From a bacterium (lineage in GTDB: Bacteria; Hydrothermota; UBA3072; B12-G15), in the NCBI GenBank assembly GCA_003646055.1, contig QNDZ01000066.1:1-8404 (forward strand): DNA of 8,404 bases, read 5' to 3'. Made by a program: the position numbers and the translations under genes. The notes under the pieces were generated by a model. It was not told where the DNA came from, searched no databases, and saw nothing but the letters and a program-made list of their open reading frames with translations. Of the stretch, positions 1 to 6,443 are shown piece by piece. Every line of letters begins with the position of its first letter. Positions within the stretch are counted from its first letter, which is position 1.

Positions 1-1535
1 ATCCCTTTACAGATGTGAAGAAGATTTTGAACGAATTTGATATTACATTTGGCAATCTTGAGTCCCCGCTGGTTTCAAAAGGAGGGGGTCATGCACTTAA
101 TAAAAGGTATTGTTTTCGTGGGGAGCCTGAATGGGTAAAAATATTAAAGGATGCAGGTTTTGACATCCTTTCAGTTGCCAACAATCATACAATTGATTGG
201 GGGAGAGAAGGTTTTCTGGAAACAATGAAAAATCTAAAGGAAGCAGGAATTGAGCCTGTTGGTGGTGGCATAAATCAGGAAAGGGCTTTTGAACCTGTAT
301 TTATCGAGAAAAACGGTGTCAGGATTGCATTCTTTGGCATGGTTCAATTCATTCTTGATGGGATAGTATTCCTTGAGGAAAAGCCAGGGCCTGCATACAT
401 GAATGTGGACAGATTGTGTTCTGAGATAAGAAAAGTAAGGAATCTTGTTGATGTGGTGGTGGTTTCATCCCACTGGGGATTTGAGAACGAACATATACCA
501 AACCGTGGTCAGATAGAGGCAGCCCACATGGTTATAAATGCAGGTGCAAACCTTGTGATTGGTCATCATCCACATGTTATCCAGCCTCTGGAATGGTATA
601 AAAATGGCTTAATCGTTTATAGTCTTGGTAATTTTTTGTTTGATTCTCACAGGGAGAACCAGAAAGAGAGCATGATATTTGCCTGTACATTCAGAAAGGG
701 AAGTATAGATTCTATTAGAATTATACCTGTGTATATTGAAAATAACCATCCAGTTATTCCTGACCCTGAGCAGTCAGAAAGTATTTTTAGACTGGTAAAG
801 GACATGTCCAGTCCATTTGGAACAGATGTGATTTTTAAAAAGAAGGAAAATATTCTCATTGTAAAAAAGAACCATATTCAGGAAGGAATACCTGTAAAAA
901 CCTTTGTGATAAATAAAGATACAATTTCTGTGTTTTCAGATAGATTTGAGATAAATGGGAAATGCAAGCATCTGCAGGATTCACTGTATATTATAGAAGA
1001 TGTTTCCTGTGCCAGAGATAATGGCATAATCTACTTCTATGCAGCGGTGAGAAATAAAAAAACAGGTAAAAGAAGAATAGCCGTATTCCCTGTGGATGTA
1101 AATAGAGAAGAACTGTTAAGGCCACTACTTGATGTACATGAGAATCTGAATCCATGGAAAATAAGGTGTGGAGACCTGGACGGTGATGGAGAGGAAGAGG
1201 TTGTTGTTGCCACATGGAAAAAGACAAGATACTTTAAAAACTATGATAACAGACTCTTTGTTTACAAAAGGTATAATGCAGTAATCTATCCTGCATGGTT
1301 GGGTTCAAAGATAGGCGACCCTTTTATGGACTTTGAACTTTTAAGGGATAATAAGGATACAAAACTTATCCTTCTCCAGAGAAATAAAAAAGGAGAGAGA
1401 AGGGTGAATCTATACAGGTGGAATGGATTTGGATTTGACTTTATAAGGTGTGCTGATTCAACATACAAATACAACTGGCTCGCTCCTATTATTTACCATC
1501 TCAGAGCGACGGAGGATGACTCTATGACACCCTGA
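1..1535 (+). CDS. CapA-like metallophosphatase with C-terminal FG-GAP/VCBS-like extension, 5' partial
   Basis: The reading frame is open to the left edge (first whole codon at 3). The residues before the GTG at 15 read P-F-T-D, which fits the family, so that GTG is probably internal and the true start lies outside. Counting from 15, CapA/PgsA (poly-gamma-glutamate synthesis) metallophosphatase motifs appear in order: GNLESPL (13-19), NNHTID (56-61), HWG (153-155), GHHPHV (183-188) and SLGNF (203-207). These Asn, His and Asp residues are the expected metal ligands of the calcineurin-like fold. After about residue 300 comes a beta-rich region with a calcium-loop motif, DLDGDG (387-392), and similar flanking stretches near 330-370 and 430-480, suggesting a few propeller-like repeats. 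CapA proteins usually act outside the cytoplasm in polymer or envelope metabolism, but the substrate cannot be told here and the signal region is missing. The gene ends with tandem in-frame stops, TGA TAG. The family call is firm; the function is not. Confidence 0.85.
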   Translation, partial: PFTDVKKILNEFDITFGNLESPLVSKGGGHALNKRYCFRGEPEWVKILKDAGFDILSVANNHTIDWGREGFLETMKNLKEAGIEPVGGGINQERAFEPVFIEKNGVRIAFFGMVQFILDGIVFLEEKPGPAYMNVDRLCSEIRKVRNLVDVVVVSSHWGFENEHIPNRGQIEAAHMVINAGANLVIGHHPHVIQPLEWYKNGLIVYSLGNFLFDSHRENQKESMIFACTFRKGSIDSIRIIPVYIENNHPVIPDPEQSESIFRLVKDMSSPFGTDVIFKKKENILIVKKNHIQEGIPVKTFVINKDTISVFSDRFEINGKCKHLQDSLYIIEDVSCARDNGIIYFYAAVRNKKTGKRRIAVFPVDVNREELLRPLLDVHENLNPWKIRCGDLDGDGEEEVVVATWKKTRYFKNYDNRLFVYKRYNAVIYPAWLGSKIGDPFMDFELLRDNKDTKLILLQRNKKGERRVNLYRWNGFGFDFIRCADSTYKYNWLAPIIYHLRATEDDSMTP

Positions 1536-1647
1536 TAGACTTTTAGTCTACCCCTTCTTTGATGACTGCTCACCCCTGATTTTTCTCTGTAAGTGAGGTA
1601 TTCCTGACCAAGACAAGAATATGGCTTCGGGGACTGCTGTTTAAACC

Positions 1648-1664
1648 ACAGAAAAACCTTCTGT
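1648..1664 (+). terminator. weak hairpin between convergent genes, possible terminator
   Basis: A 6-bp inverted repeat ACAGAA / TTCTGT encloses a 5-base loop. On the + strand it is followed, after six bases, by a run of seven T at 1671-1677. It lies between the stops of two convergent genes, where a terminator is expected. The stem is short and A+T-rich and the T-run is not adjacent, so this is only a candidate. On the minus strand only a short T-run follows, so it fits the rightward gene better. A second, weaker repeat, TAGAC / GTCTA, lies at 1536-1550 directly after the rightward stop. Nothing else recognisable is seen in the 140-bp gap. Confidence 0.3.
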
Positions 1665-1675
1665 TGTATGTTTTT

Positions 1676-2719
1676 TTACTTCAGGAAGTCAGGGTAAAAG
1701 ATTATTCCTGCTCCGTAGGAGAACTGGGTTGACCATTCGTATCCACCGCCATGTTCTACTGTATGCCCACCAAGCGCAGTAATCTTGAGAAGCAGACCCA
1801 TTGAATTGGATAAAAGATACACCGCCCATAAATCTGCATTCAGATTGCTGAAGGGAGCCATCTCAATAGATGTTCCATTCTCATCTGCAGTGCCGTAAAC
1901 AATGGAACCCAGTGATAGTTTCATCCTCAGTTTTGATGTTGGTCTGTAGTAAAGTGAAGGCATGACCGATGCAAACTGGGCATCACCCACAGGGTCAACA
2001 GAGGCCCAACCGTATGCACCGGAGAGACCAATGGAGAAGGTGGGATTAATGTTGAATGCTATACTCATTATAATATGCTGACCTATTGAAGGAGGTGTCT
2101 GCCCTGAAAAGTCAATACTTAGCCTTCCCGTATAATAAACAATCAGGAGACCCATTCCCATACCACCCTGGTTTTCCTCCATAACATATCCCCCAAAGAA
2201 TCCAATACCACCCCTCTTTTGTGTCTTCTCACCTGCCTCCTTCAATGCCCTGTATTCCCTTTCTGTATAACCAGACAATCTGTATGCAAGGAGTTCTGCT
2301 GCACTGGGAAGTTTTTCAATAGCATTCACCTTTGCCTCCCCTGTTTTCACTATCTCACCTGTTGATGCATTTGTCACACGCGCTGTAATGGTGATTTCCT
2401 TCCCCAGTTTCATGATAGAACCCGTGATAACATAGTCCAGTCCGTATATCTTTCCCACTTTAACAGCCTCTTCAGTGGATAGAACACCAGACATGCCCAG
2501 TGCCTGTTCTTCAAGAACCTTGAATAGCAGAACCCTTTCAACAAGGGTGTATTTTCCAAGTTTCTGAAGCTTGTCTATCAGTAGTTCTGCAACCACCTTT
2601 CCAGCATTGGGTGTGCCAACAGGATTTCTTTCAACAAACTCTACAACTCCAGCCTTAGCACCCTGGAGTAAAATCGGAAGGAGTAATAGAGTGAGGGATA
2701 AAAGAAATAACTTTTTCAT
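1676..2719 (-). CDS. CsgG/FlgO-like domain fused to a putative outer-membrane beta barrel
   Basis: The 347-residue product starts with a Sec signal peptide: KK, a Leu-rich core at 4-18, and a likely cleavage after AKA (21-23). There is no lipobox cysteine, unlike E. coli CsgG. Residues about 24-150 resemble CsgG/FlgO-type domains: a beta strand (GVVEF), a helix with AGKVVAELLIDKL, then LVERVLLFKVLEEQ, an SGVLSTEEA segment and GLDYVITGSI. These domains occur in envelope proteins linked to secretion or assembly. From about 167 to the end the chain alternates small, polar and aromatic residues with many glycines, as in outer-membrane barrels; it ends in YPDFLK, so the usual terminal Phe is two residues from the end. 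The start is supported by GGAGG at 2725-2729, 5 nt upstream of the ATG, and by a strong promoter. Inference: a periplasm-facing domain anchored by a barrel. Its partner and cargo are unknown, and the neighbours do not help. Confidence 0.65.
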   Translation of the reverse strand: MKKLFLLSLTLLLLPILLQGAKAGVVEFVERNPVGTPNAGKVVAELLIDKLQKLGKYTLVERVLLFKVLEEQALGMSGVLSTEEAVKVGKIYGLDYVITGSIMKLGKEITITARVTNASTGEIVKTGEAKVNAIEKLPSAAELLAYRLSGYTEREYRALKEAGEKTQKRGGIGFFGGYVMEENQGGMGMGLLIVYYTGRLSIDFSGQTPPSIGQHIIMSIAFNINPTFSIGLSGAYGWASVDPVGDAQFASVMPSLYYRPTSKLRMKLSLGSIVYGTADENGTSIEMAPFSNLNADLWAVYLLSNSMGLLLKITALGGHTVEHGGGYEWSTQFSYGAGIIFYPDFLK

Positions 2720-2745
2720 AGAAACCTCCAGGTTTAATTTTAAGG

Positions 2746-2774
2746 ATTTTAAAAGATAAAAAATCCCCTGTCAA
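2746..2774 (-). promoter_or_regulatory. sigma70-type promoter of the leftward CsgG-like/barrel gene
   Basis: On the minus strand TTGACA (2769-2774, a perfect -35 consensus) is followed after exactly 17 bp by TAAAAT (2746-2751, five of six bases of the -10 consensus). Transcription would start near 2739, giving a leader of about 20 nt that contains the GGAGG ribosome site. This is the strongest promoter match in the window and suggests robust expression. Confidence 0.8.
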
Positions 2775-2791
2775 TAAAAAATATGGAATAG

Positions 2792-2824
2792 ACCCCTTAC
2801 ATCAGATGATGAAAACCCCTTGCA
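2792..2824 (+). repeat. spaced direct repeat, candidate operator for the abiE pair
   Basis: ACCCCTTACA (2792-2801) recurs as ACCCCTTGCA (2815-2824) with one mismatch. The copies start 23 bp apart, about two helical turns, so a protein could bind both on the same DNA face. Between them lies a small palindrome, CATC-A-GATG (2800-2808). The second copy overlaps the proposed -35 of the rightward promoter. AbiEi antitoxins are known to repress their own promoter by binding repeats there, although the described sites are inverted repeats. The operator role is inference. Confidence 0.45.
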
Positions 2825-2847
2825 CATTTAATTTATTTCTGTATATT
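2820..2847 (+). promoter_or_regulatory. candidate promoter of the abiEi-abiEii pair
   Basis: TTGCAC (2820-2825) is a weak -35 match. It is followed after 16 bp by TATATT (2842-2847), or after 18 bp by the overlapping TATTAT (2844-2849); both are five-of-six -10 matches. The spacer is very A+T-rich. The start codon at 2875 would have a short leader with GGAGG at 2864-2868. The -10 is convincing, the -35 less so. A weak -35 overlapped by a repeat fits a regulated toxin-antitoxin promoter. Confidence 0.5.
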
Positions 2848-2874
2848 ATAAAAAAATATAACTGGAGGAAATAA

Positions 2875-3495
2875 ATGAAGTTTATGGACTTTGTTGAAAG
2901 ATATGGACGGCTTGGAGTTATCCACAGCAGTGAGGTTGTGGGGCTTGTAGCAAGGCCTGATGTTTTCAGGGTTCAGTTGAATCAGTGGAAGGAGAAGGGT
3001 TATCTCGTTCCCCTGAAAAGGGGTGTGTATCTGGTTTCTCAACGCTTTCTGAAGCATGAGATTCCTTTGTTTTACATCTCCAATGAATTGATATTCCCGT
3101 CCTATGTGAGCCTTGAATCAGCAATGGCCTTTTATGGACTTATACCTGAGGGGGTGTTCCGTGGTGTTGTTGCTGTAACCACCAGAAAAACAGAAACGAT
3201 CTATAATAAAGTTGGTGTTTTCCACTACCATCACGTAAAACCCTCCCTGTTTATGGGTTTTAGAATGGTCAATATAGATGGGTTCACTGTGAAGATTGCT
3301 TCTCCAGAAAAATCTCTTCTTGATTATTTTTATCTCAGGAAAATTGAGGAAAGAGAGATAGAGGGTTTAAGATTGCAGAATCTTGAAATTGTTAACCTTG
3401 CTGAACTGGAATCTCTTTCCCTTTTTTATCCGATGCGGGTTCAAAAAATAGTCAGGAGGCTGAAGAATGAAATCCCTTCTTTTACAGGTTCTTGA
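2875..3495 (+). CDS. abiEi: type IV toxin-antitoxin system antitoxin, AbiEi family
   Basis: This 206-residue protein resembles AbiEi antitoxins. An N-terminal winged-helix DNA-binding region spans about 5-54 and ends in the typical wing motif KRGVYLV (48-54). The family segment YVSLESAMAFYGLIPE follows at 77-92, and ASPEKSLLDYFY at 142-153. In characterised AbiE systems this protein neutralises the AbiEii nucleotidyltransferase without stable complex formation (type IV) and represses its own promoter through the N-terminal domain. The start ATG has GGAGG 6 nt upstream. The 3' end overlaps the toxin gene by 29 nt, so the two are surely cotranscribed and probably translationally coupled. The size is normal and nothing is missing. 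Family assignment is confident; whether it acts in phage defence, maintenance or neither cannot be told from sequence. Confidence 0.9.
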   Translation: MKFMDFVERYGRLGVIHSSEVVGLVARPDVFRVQLNQWKEKGYLVPLKRGVYLVSQRFLKHEIPLFYISNELIFPSYVSLESAMAFYGLIPEGVFRGVVAVTTRKTETIYNKVGVFHYHHVKPSLFMGFRMVNIDGFTVKIASPEKSLLDYFYLRKIEEREIEGLRLQNLEIVNLAELESLSLFYPMRVQKIVRRLKNEIPSFTGS

Positions 3496-4261
3496 ACCTT
3501 ACAGGGACAAGGATAGAATTTTCCGGGTTAATATTCTGAAGGAGTTTATCCAGGAGACAATATTGTATTATCTATCCAGAAAAGGATATATGGGTAAATT
3601 GATTTTTGAGGGTGGAACATGCCTCAGGTTTATGTACGGTTTAAGGAGATTTTCAGAAGACCTGGATTTTTCCGTGAAAGAAAGACTTGATTATCCCAGA
3701 TTTTTTGAAGAAATACAGAAAGAGCTTGAACTCCAGGGATACGAAGTGGAAATGAAGGTAAAGGGAAGCGGAAACATAAAGAGATGTTTTTACAAATTCC
3801 CTGAACTTCTAAATTTTTGCGGTATAACTTCCCAGAAGGGCGAAAAATTGTCTGTATTGGTAGAAATAGACTCAAGTCCACCATCTGGAGGAGAACTGGA
3901 GGAGACAATCTTTAATAGAAACTATATTTTTACAGTTGTTCATTACAGTCTTCCTTCACTGATGGCAAAAAAGTTACATGCAATACTCTTCAGGGGCTTT
4001 GTCAAGGGAAGGGATTACTTTGACCTTATCTGGTTGCTTTCAAAGGGGGTGAAACCAGACATTGAATTGTTAAATGATGCAAAAAAACAGACAGGTTCAT
4101 CTTTACCTGAATTCACTTCAGAAAATTGGAAGGCGCTTCTCTGGAAGCATATTGAGAAGATGGATATGAAAAGAATAAAGAGAGACTTGATGCCCTTCCT
4201 TGAAAACCCGGAGGACGCTGCACTGATTGAGAAAAAGAATTTCTATAAACTTTTGAAGTAA
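3467..4261 (+). CDS. abiEii: type IV toxin-antitoxin system toxin, AbiEii nucleotidyltransferase
   Basis: This 264-residue protein carries the DNA polymerase beta-like nucleotidyltransferase signature of the AbiEii/AbiGii family (DUF1814). GGT (49-51) is followed by RFSEDLDFS (61-69), where D65 and D67 are the expected metal-binding aspartates. A further acidic strand, VEID (132-135), follows. The later conserved block contains LMAKKLHAI (165-173) and KGRDYFDLIWLL (180-191). All key residues look intact, so the toxin is probably active. Family members are thought to transfer nucleotides to RNA (some related toxins modify tRNA) and arrest growth; the target here is unknown. The start is supported by AGGAGG at 3454-3459, 7 nt upstream, inside the antitoxin gene. 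No convincing terminator follows: the 17-nt repeat AACTTT / AAAGTT at 4308-4324 is A+T-rich and lacks a clean T-run. Confidence 0.93.
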   Translation: MKSLLLQVLEPYRDKDRIFRVNILKEFIQETILYYLSRKGYMGKLIFEGGTCLRFMYGLRRFSEDLDFSVKERLDYPRFFEEIQKELELQGYEVEMKVKGSGNIKRCFYKFPELLNFCGITSQKGEKLSVLVEIDSSPPSGGELEETIFNRNYIFTVVHYSLPSLMAKKLHAILFRGFVKGRDYFDLIWLLSKGVKPDIELLNDAKKQTGSSLPEFTSENWKALLWKHIEKMDMKRIKRDLMPFLENPEDAALIEKKNFYKLLK

Positions 4262-4421
4262 AACCTTAATTTATACTGGAGAATACCTGCTTTCCCGTCC
4301 CGGTTTGAACTTTTTGTTAAAGTTTCTCTAATGGCCTTCAGTCCTCAGACAGGATGGATAAAACTCTCAAGGTAATAAACAGTTGCTGGTTAGTGTGTAT
4401 AAGATGAATGGATTTTCGTCC

Positions 4422-4449
4422 TTGAAATTAAGAGATTTCCTGTTAAATT
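4422..4449 (+). promoter_or_regulatory. possible promoter of the rpoZ operon
   Basis: TTGAAA (4422-4427, five of six bases of the -35 consensus) is followed after 16 bp by TAAATT (4444-4449, four of six bases of the -10). Transcription would begin near 4456, just before the ribosome site. The match is moderate and the region is A+T-rich, so it may be chance. The rest of the 208-bp gap 4262-4469 shows no gene or RNA that I recognise. Confidence 0.4.
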
Positions 4450-4460
4450 TTAAGCAAAAA

Positions 4461-4468
4461 GGAGGAGG
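4461..4468 (+). promoter_or_regulatory. rpoZ: strong Shine-Dalgarno that fixes the rpoZ start
   Basis: GGAGGAGG lies just before the ATG at 4470. The first GGAGG (4461-4465) gives a 4-nt spacing. The frame is also open upstream to a TTG at 4383, but that start has no ribosome site and its extra 29 residues do not resemble omega, so 4470 is preferred. Confidence 0.8.
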
Positions 4469-4469
4469 T

Positions 4470-4688
4470 ATGATAATATCCATAGAGGACGTATGGAAGA
4501 AGGATCATAACAAGTACAGGGCTATTTATGCCATGGCAAAGGACGCAGAGAGAATAAACCTCTCAAGGAAGGATGAGACAGAGGAACTTGCAGAAACAGA
4601 TGAGAAGGTGACAGTACTTGCAATGAAGAGGTTTAAAGAGGGCAAGGTAAAGTACAGGATAGTAAACCCTGATGAAACTGAGTCTTGA
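4470..4688 (+). CDS. rpoZ: DNA-directed RNA polymerase omega subunit
   Basis: This 72-residue protein matches the omega fold by pattern: a short N-terminal helix (SIEDVWKK), the core helix KYRAIYAMAKDAERIN (15-30), an acidic linker, then KVTVLAMKRFKEGKVKYRI (46-64), which parallels the E. coli stretch around TTVIALREIEEG. Omega binds the beta-prime subunit and helps assemble and stabilise the core polymerase. The position directly before coaBC is the classical bacterial location and strongly supports the call. Odd point: the usual R-A-R motif of the core helix reads D-A-E here (D25, E27), a charge reversal. The protein is shorter than E. coli omega (91 residues) but within the range of other phyla. 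It overlaps coaBC by 17 nt. The usual upstream partner gmk is absent, and the abiE pair stands there instead. A diverged omega-like protein of other function is possible but less likely. Confidence 0.8.
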   Translation: MIISIEDVWKKDHNKYRAIYAMAKDAERINLSRKDETEELAETDEKVTVLAMKRFKEGKVKYRIVNPDETES

Positions 4689-5841
4689 AGGTAAGAAGGT
4701 TCTTCTCGGTGTAACCGGCGGAATTGCAGCGTATAAAATACCCGAACTGGTAAGGCTTCTGCAGAAGAGGGGTGCCTCTGTCTCTGTGGTTCTCACGGAG
4801 AACGGGAAGAGATTCGTATCCGAATACACCCTGAAGATTCTCACAAGTGGAAGGTGTTTCTCTGATGCCTTTGGTGATGGTATTCCCCATATAGACCTTG
4901 CAAGGTGGGCTGACATCATAGCCATTGTTCCTGCCTCATACAACACAATAGGTAAGATTGCATCAGGGATTGCTGATAACCTTTTGACTACCATTGTTGC
5001 AGCGTCAAAGGTTCCCATTATGCTTTTCCCTGCCATGAACACTGCCATGTATGAGAATCCTGTTAATCAGAAGAACCTTGAATACCTGAAAAGTATAGGT
5101 TACAGGATAGTCGCACCTGGTGAGGGAATACTTGCTTGTGGAGAGGAAGGACCAGGCAGGATGCCTGACCCTGAAGAGATTCTCATGTTCATCCAGCAGG
5201 GGCTTGGGGACAATGCCTTTTCAGGAATAAAGATAATCATAACAACTGGAGGAACAGAGGAACCCATGGACCCTGTGAGGGTGATAACGAACAGGTCTTC
5301 AGGAAGAATGGGAGTGGAGATTGCAAAGGCCTTCTTCTATCGCGGTGGGGATGTACTTCTCTTGCACGGAAGGATGAATGTTCCTGTTCCTTCAGTTATC
5401 CAGTCCATATCAACCCCTGATACAGAGACAATGGAGAAGGCTTTACAGAAAAATATAAAGGACGCACATGTCCTTGTTATGGCAGCAGCAGTCTCTGATT
5501 TTGTTCCCACATATTCAGATAAAAAGATTAAAAGAAAAAATTCTGGTATCAATATCCATCTGAAACCCAACAGGGACCTTCTTGCCACCATTGCAAAAAA
5601 ATGGAAAAAGGGGGTTGTTGTTGGTTTTACCCTTGATGATGACAGTGTTCTCCTTGAAAGTGCGTATGAAAAGATGAAGACAAAACACTGTGATATTATG
5701 ATTGCCAATTCCATTGAAGCCATTGGTGGTGAAAAAACAAGAGGATACATAATAACAAAAGAGGGTGAGGAGTGGTTTGAGACCACAAAGGATGAACTTG
5801 CATGGATGATTACAGAAAAGGTGAGGCAGTTAAAATCCTGA
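4672..5841 (+). CDS. coaBC: bifunctional phosphopantothenoylcysteine decarboxylase / phosphopantothenate-cysteine ligase
   Basis: The 389-residue product has both halves of CoaBC (Dfp), which makes 4'-phosphopantetheine for coenzyme A. CoaC flavoprotein half (1-175): GVTGGIAAYK (13-22), catalytic His in PHIDL (H73), PASYNTIGKIASGIADNLL (87-105), PAMN (N123) and the mobile-flap Cys in ACGEEGPGRM (C156). CoaB half (185-389): TTGGTEEPMDPVRVITNRSSG (191-211) with N207 matching the Asn needed to form the acyl-cytidylate, then AAAVSDF and KIKRK. These align with E. coli H75, N125, C158 and N210, so both activities should be intact. One departure: the usual GFAAET motif reads GFTLDD. The gene overlaps rpoZ by 17 nt and the next gene by 40 nt. 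The start has only a weak AGGA about 12 nt upstream, so translation probably depends on coupling to rpoZ. Confidence 0.97.
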   Translation: MKLSLEGKKVLLGVTGGIAAYKIPELVRLLQKRGASVSVVLTENGKRFVSEYTLKILTSGRCFSDAFGDGIPHIDLARWADIIAIVPASYNTIGKIASGIADNLLTTIVAASKVPIMLFPAMNTAMYENPVNQKNLEYLKSIGYRIVAPGEGILACGEEGPGRMPDPEEILMFIQQGLGDNAFSGIKIIITTGGTEEPMDPVRVITNRSSGRMGVEIAKAFFYRGGDVLLLHGRMNVPVPSVIQSISTPDTETMEKALQKNIKDAHVLVMAAAVSDFVPTYSDKKIKRKNSGINIHLKPNRDLLATIAKKWKKGVVVGFTLDDDSVLLESAYEKMKTKHCDIMIANSIEAIGGEKTRGYIITKEGEEWFETTKDELAWMITEKVRQLKS

Positions 5842-6443
5842 AGTATCTGAAATCCATAGGGATTGAGGAAGTTATCCTGAGAGAGGATAGAAAAACCATT
5901 TACGAGAGGTTCGTGAAACAGATTATGGAGTGCAAAAAATGTCCCCTTCATAAATTCAGGCTGAATCCAGTTCCAGGAAGCGGTCCCATCAATGCAAGGC
6001 TCATGATTATTGGTGAGGCACCAGGAGAAAAGGAAGACAGGCAGGGACTTCCCTTTGTTGGTCCATCTGGCCAGAAATTAACACTGTGGTTAAAGGAGGT
6101 CGGCATCAACAGGGAGAATGTTTACATCACAAATGTGGTGAAGTGCAGGCCACCTCACAACAGGGAACCAACACCAGAGGAGGAGAGGGCGTGCAGACCC
6201 TACCTGGAATTTCAGATTGATTTTATTAAACCAGAGGTTATACTACTTCTTGGAAATGTTGCTCTCGGTTTCATTACGGGTGAGAGAAAGGGGATAACAA
6301 AGGTGAGAGGTGTGCCATTCAGATACAAGGGGATAACCATCCTTCCCACCTTCCATCCCTCATATATCCTCTCAAACCCGCAGAAGGAGGATATTGTGAA
6401 GAAGGACTTTCAGACATTAAAGGAGATTTGCTATGGAGATTAG
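5802..6443 (+). CDS. udg: family 4 uracil-DNA glycosylase (iron-sulfur)
   Basis: This 213-residue protein removes uracil from DNA, starting base-excision repair of deaminated cytosine. Family 4 hallmarks are present: four cysteines for a 4Fe-4S cluster (C44 and C47 in CKKCPL, then C115 and C131), the active-site motif GEAPGEKED (71-79), PFVGPSG (84-90), VVKCRPPHNREPTPEE (112-127), and the C-terminal HPSYIL (185-190). This enzyme type is common in thermophiles and many other bacteria and archaea. About 40 residues precede the first cysteine, forming a charged helical extension that is absent from the shortest homologues. The ATG at 5802 has AAAGGA 9 nt upstream and lies inside coaBC (40-nt overlap). 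A later start at M42 would leave the cluster complete but has no evident ribosome site. The 3' end overlaps dnaB by 11 nt, hinting at co-expression of repair with replication. Confidence 0.95.
   Translation: MDDYRKGEAVKILKYLKSIGIEEVILREDRKTIYERFVKQIMECKKCPLHKFRLNPVPGSGPINARLMIIGEAPGEKEDRQGLPFVGPSGQKLTLWLKEVGINRENVYITNVVKCRPPHNREPTPEEERACRPYLEFQIDFIKPEVILLLGNVALGFITGERKGITKVRGVPFRYKGITILPTFHPSYILSNPQKEDIVKKDFQTLKEICYGD

Noticed and set aside
4308..4324. Inverted repeat AACTTT / AAAGTT as a terminator after abiEii
   Set aside because: The stem is six A+T-rich pairs without a following T-run, too weak to call.
4262..4378. A 39-codon open stretch after abiEii that could be a gene remnant
   Set aside because: It has no start with a ribosome site near its beginning and no family resemblance that I can name. 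This length is expected by chance.
4383..4469. Upstream extension of the rpoZ frame to a TTG start
   Set aside because: The extra 29 residues do not resemble omega, the TTG has no ribosome site, and a strong GGAGGAGG sits just before the ATG at 4470.
4563..5048. Minus-strand open frame of 161 codons opposite rpoZ/coaBC
   Set aside because: It lies wholly opposite two well-recognised genes, and its translation has no domain pattern that I recognise. It is a shadow frame.
5337..5951. Minus-strand open frame of 204 codons opposite coaBC/udg
   Set aside because: Its length is notable, but it is antisense to two motif-rich genes and shows only low-complexity Ser/Phe-rich sequence typical of antisense reading.
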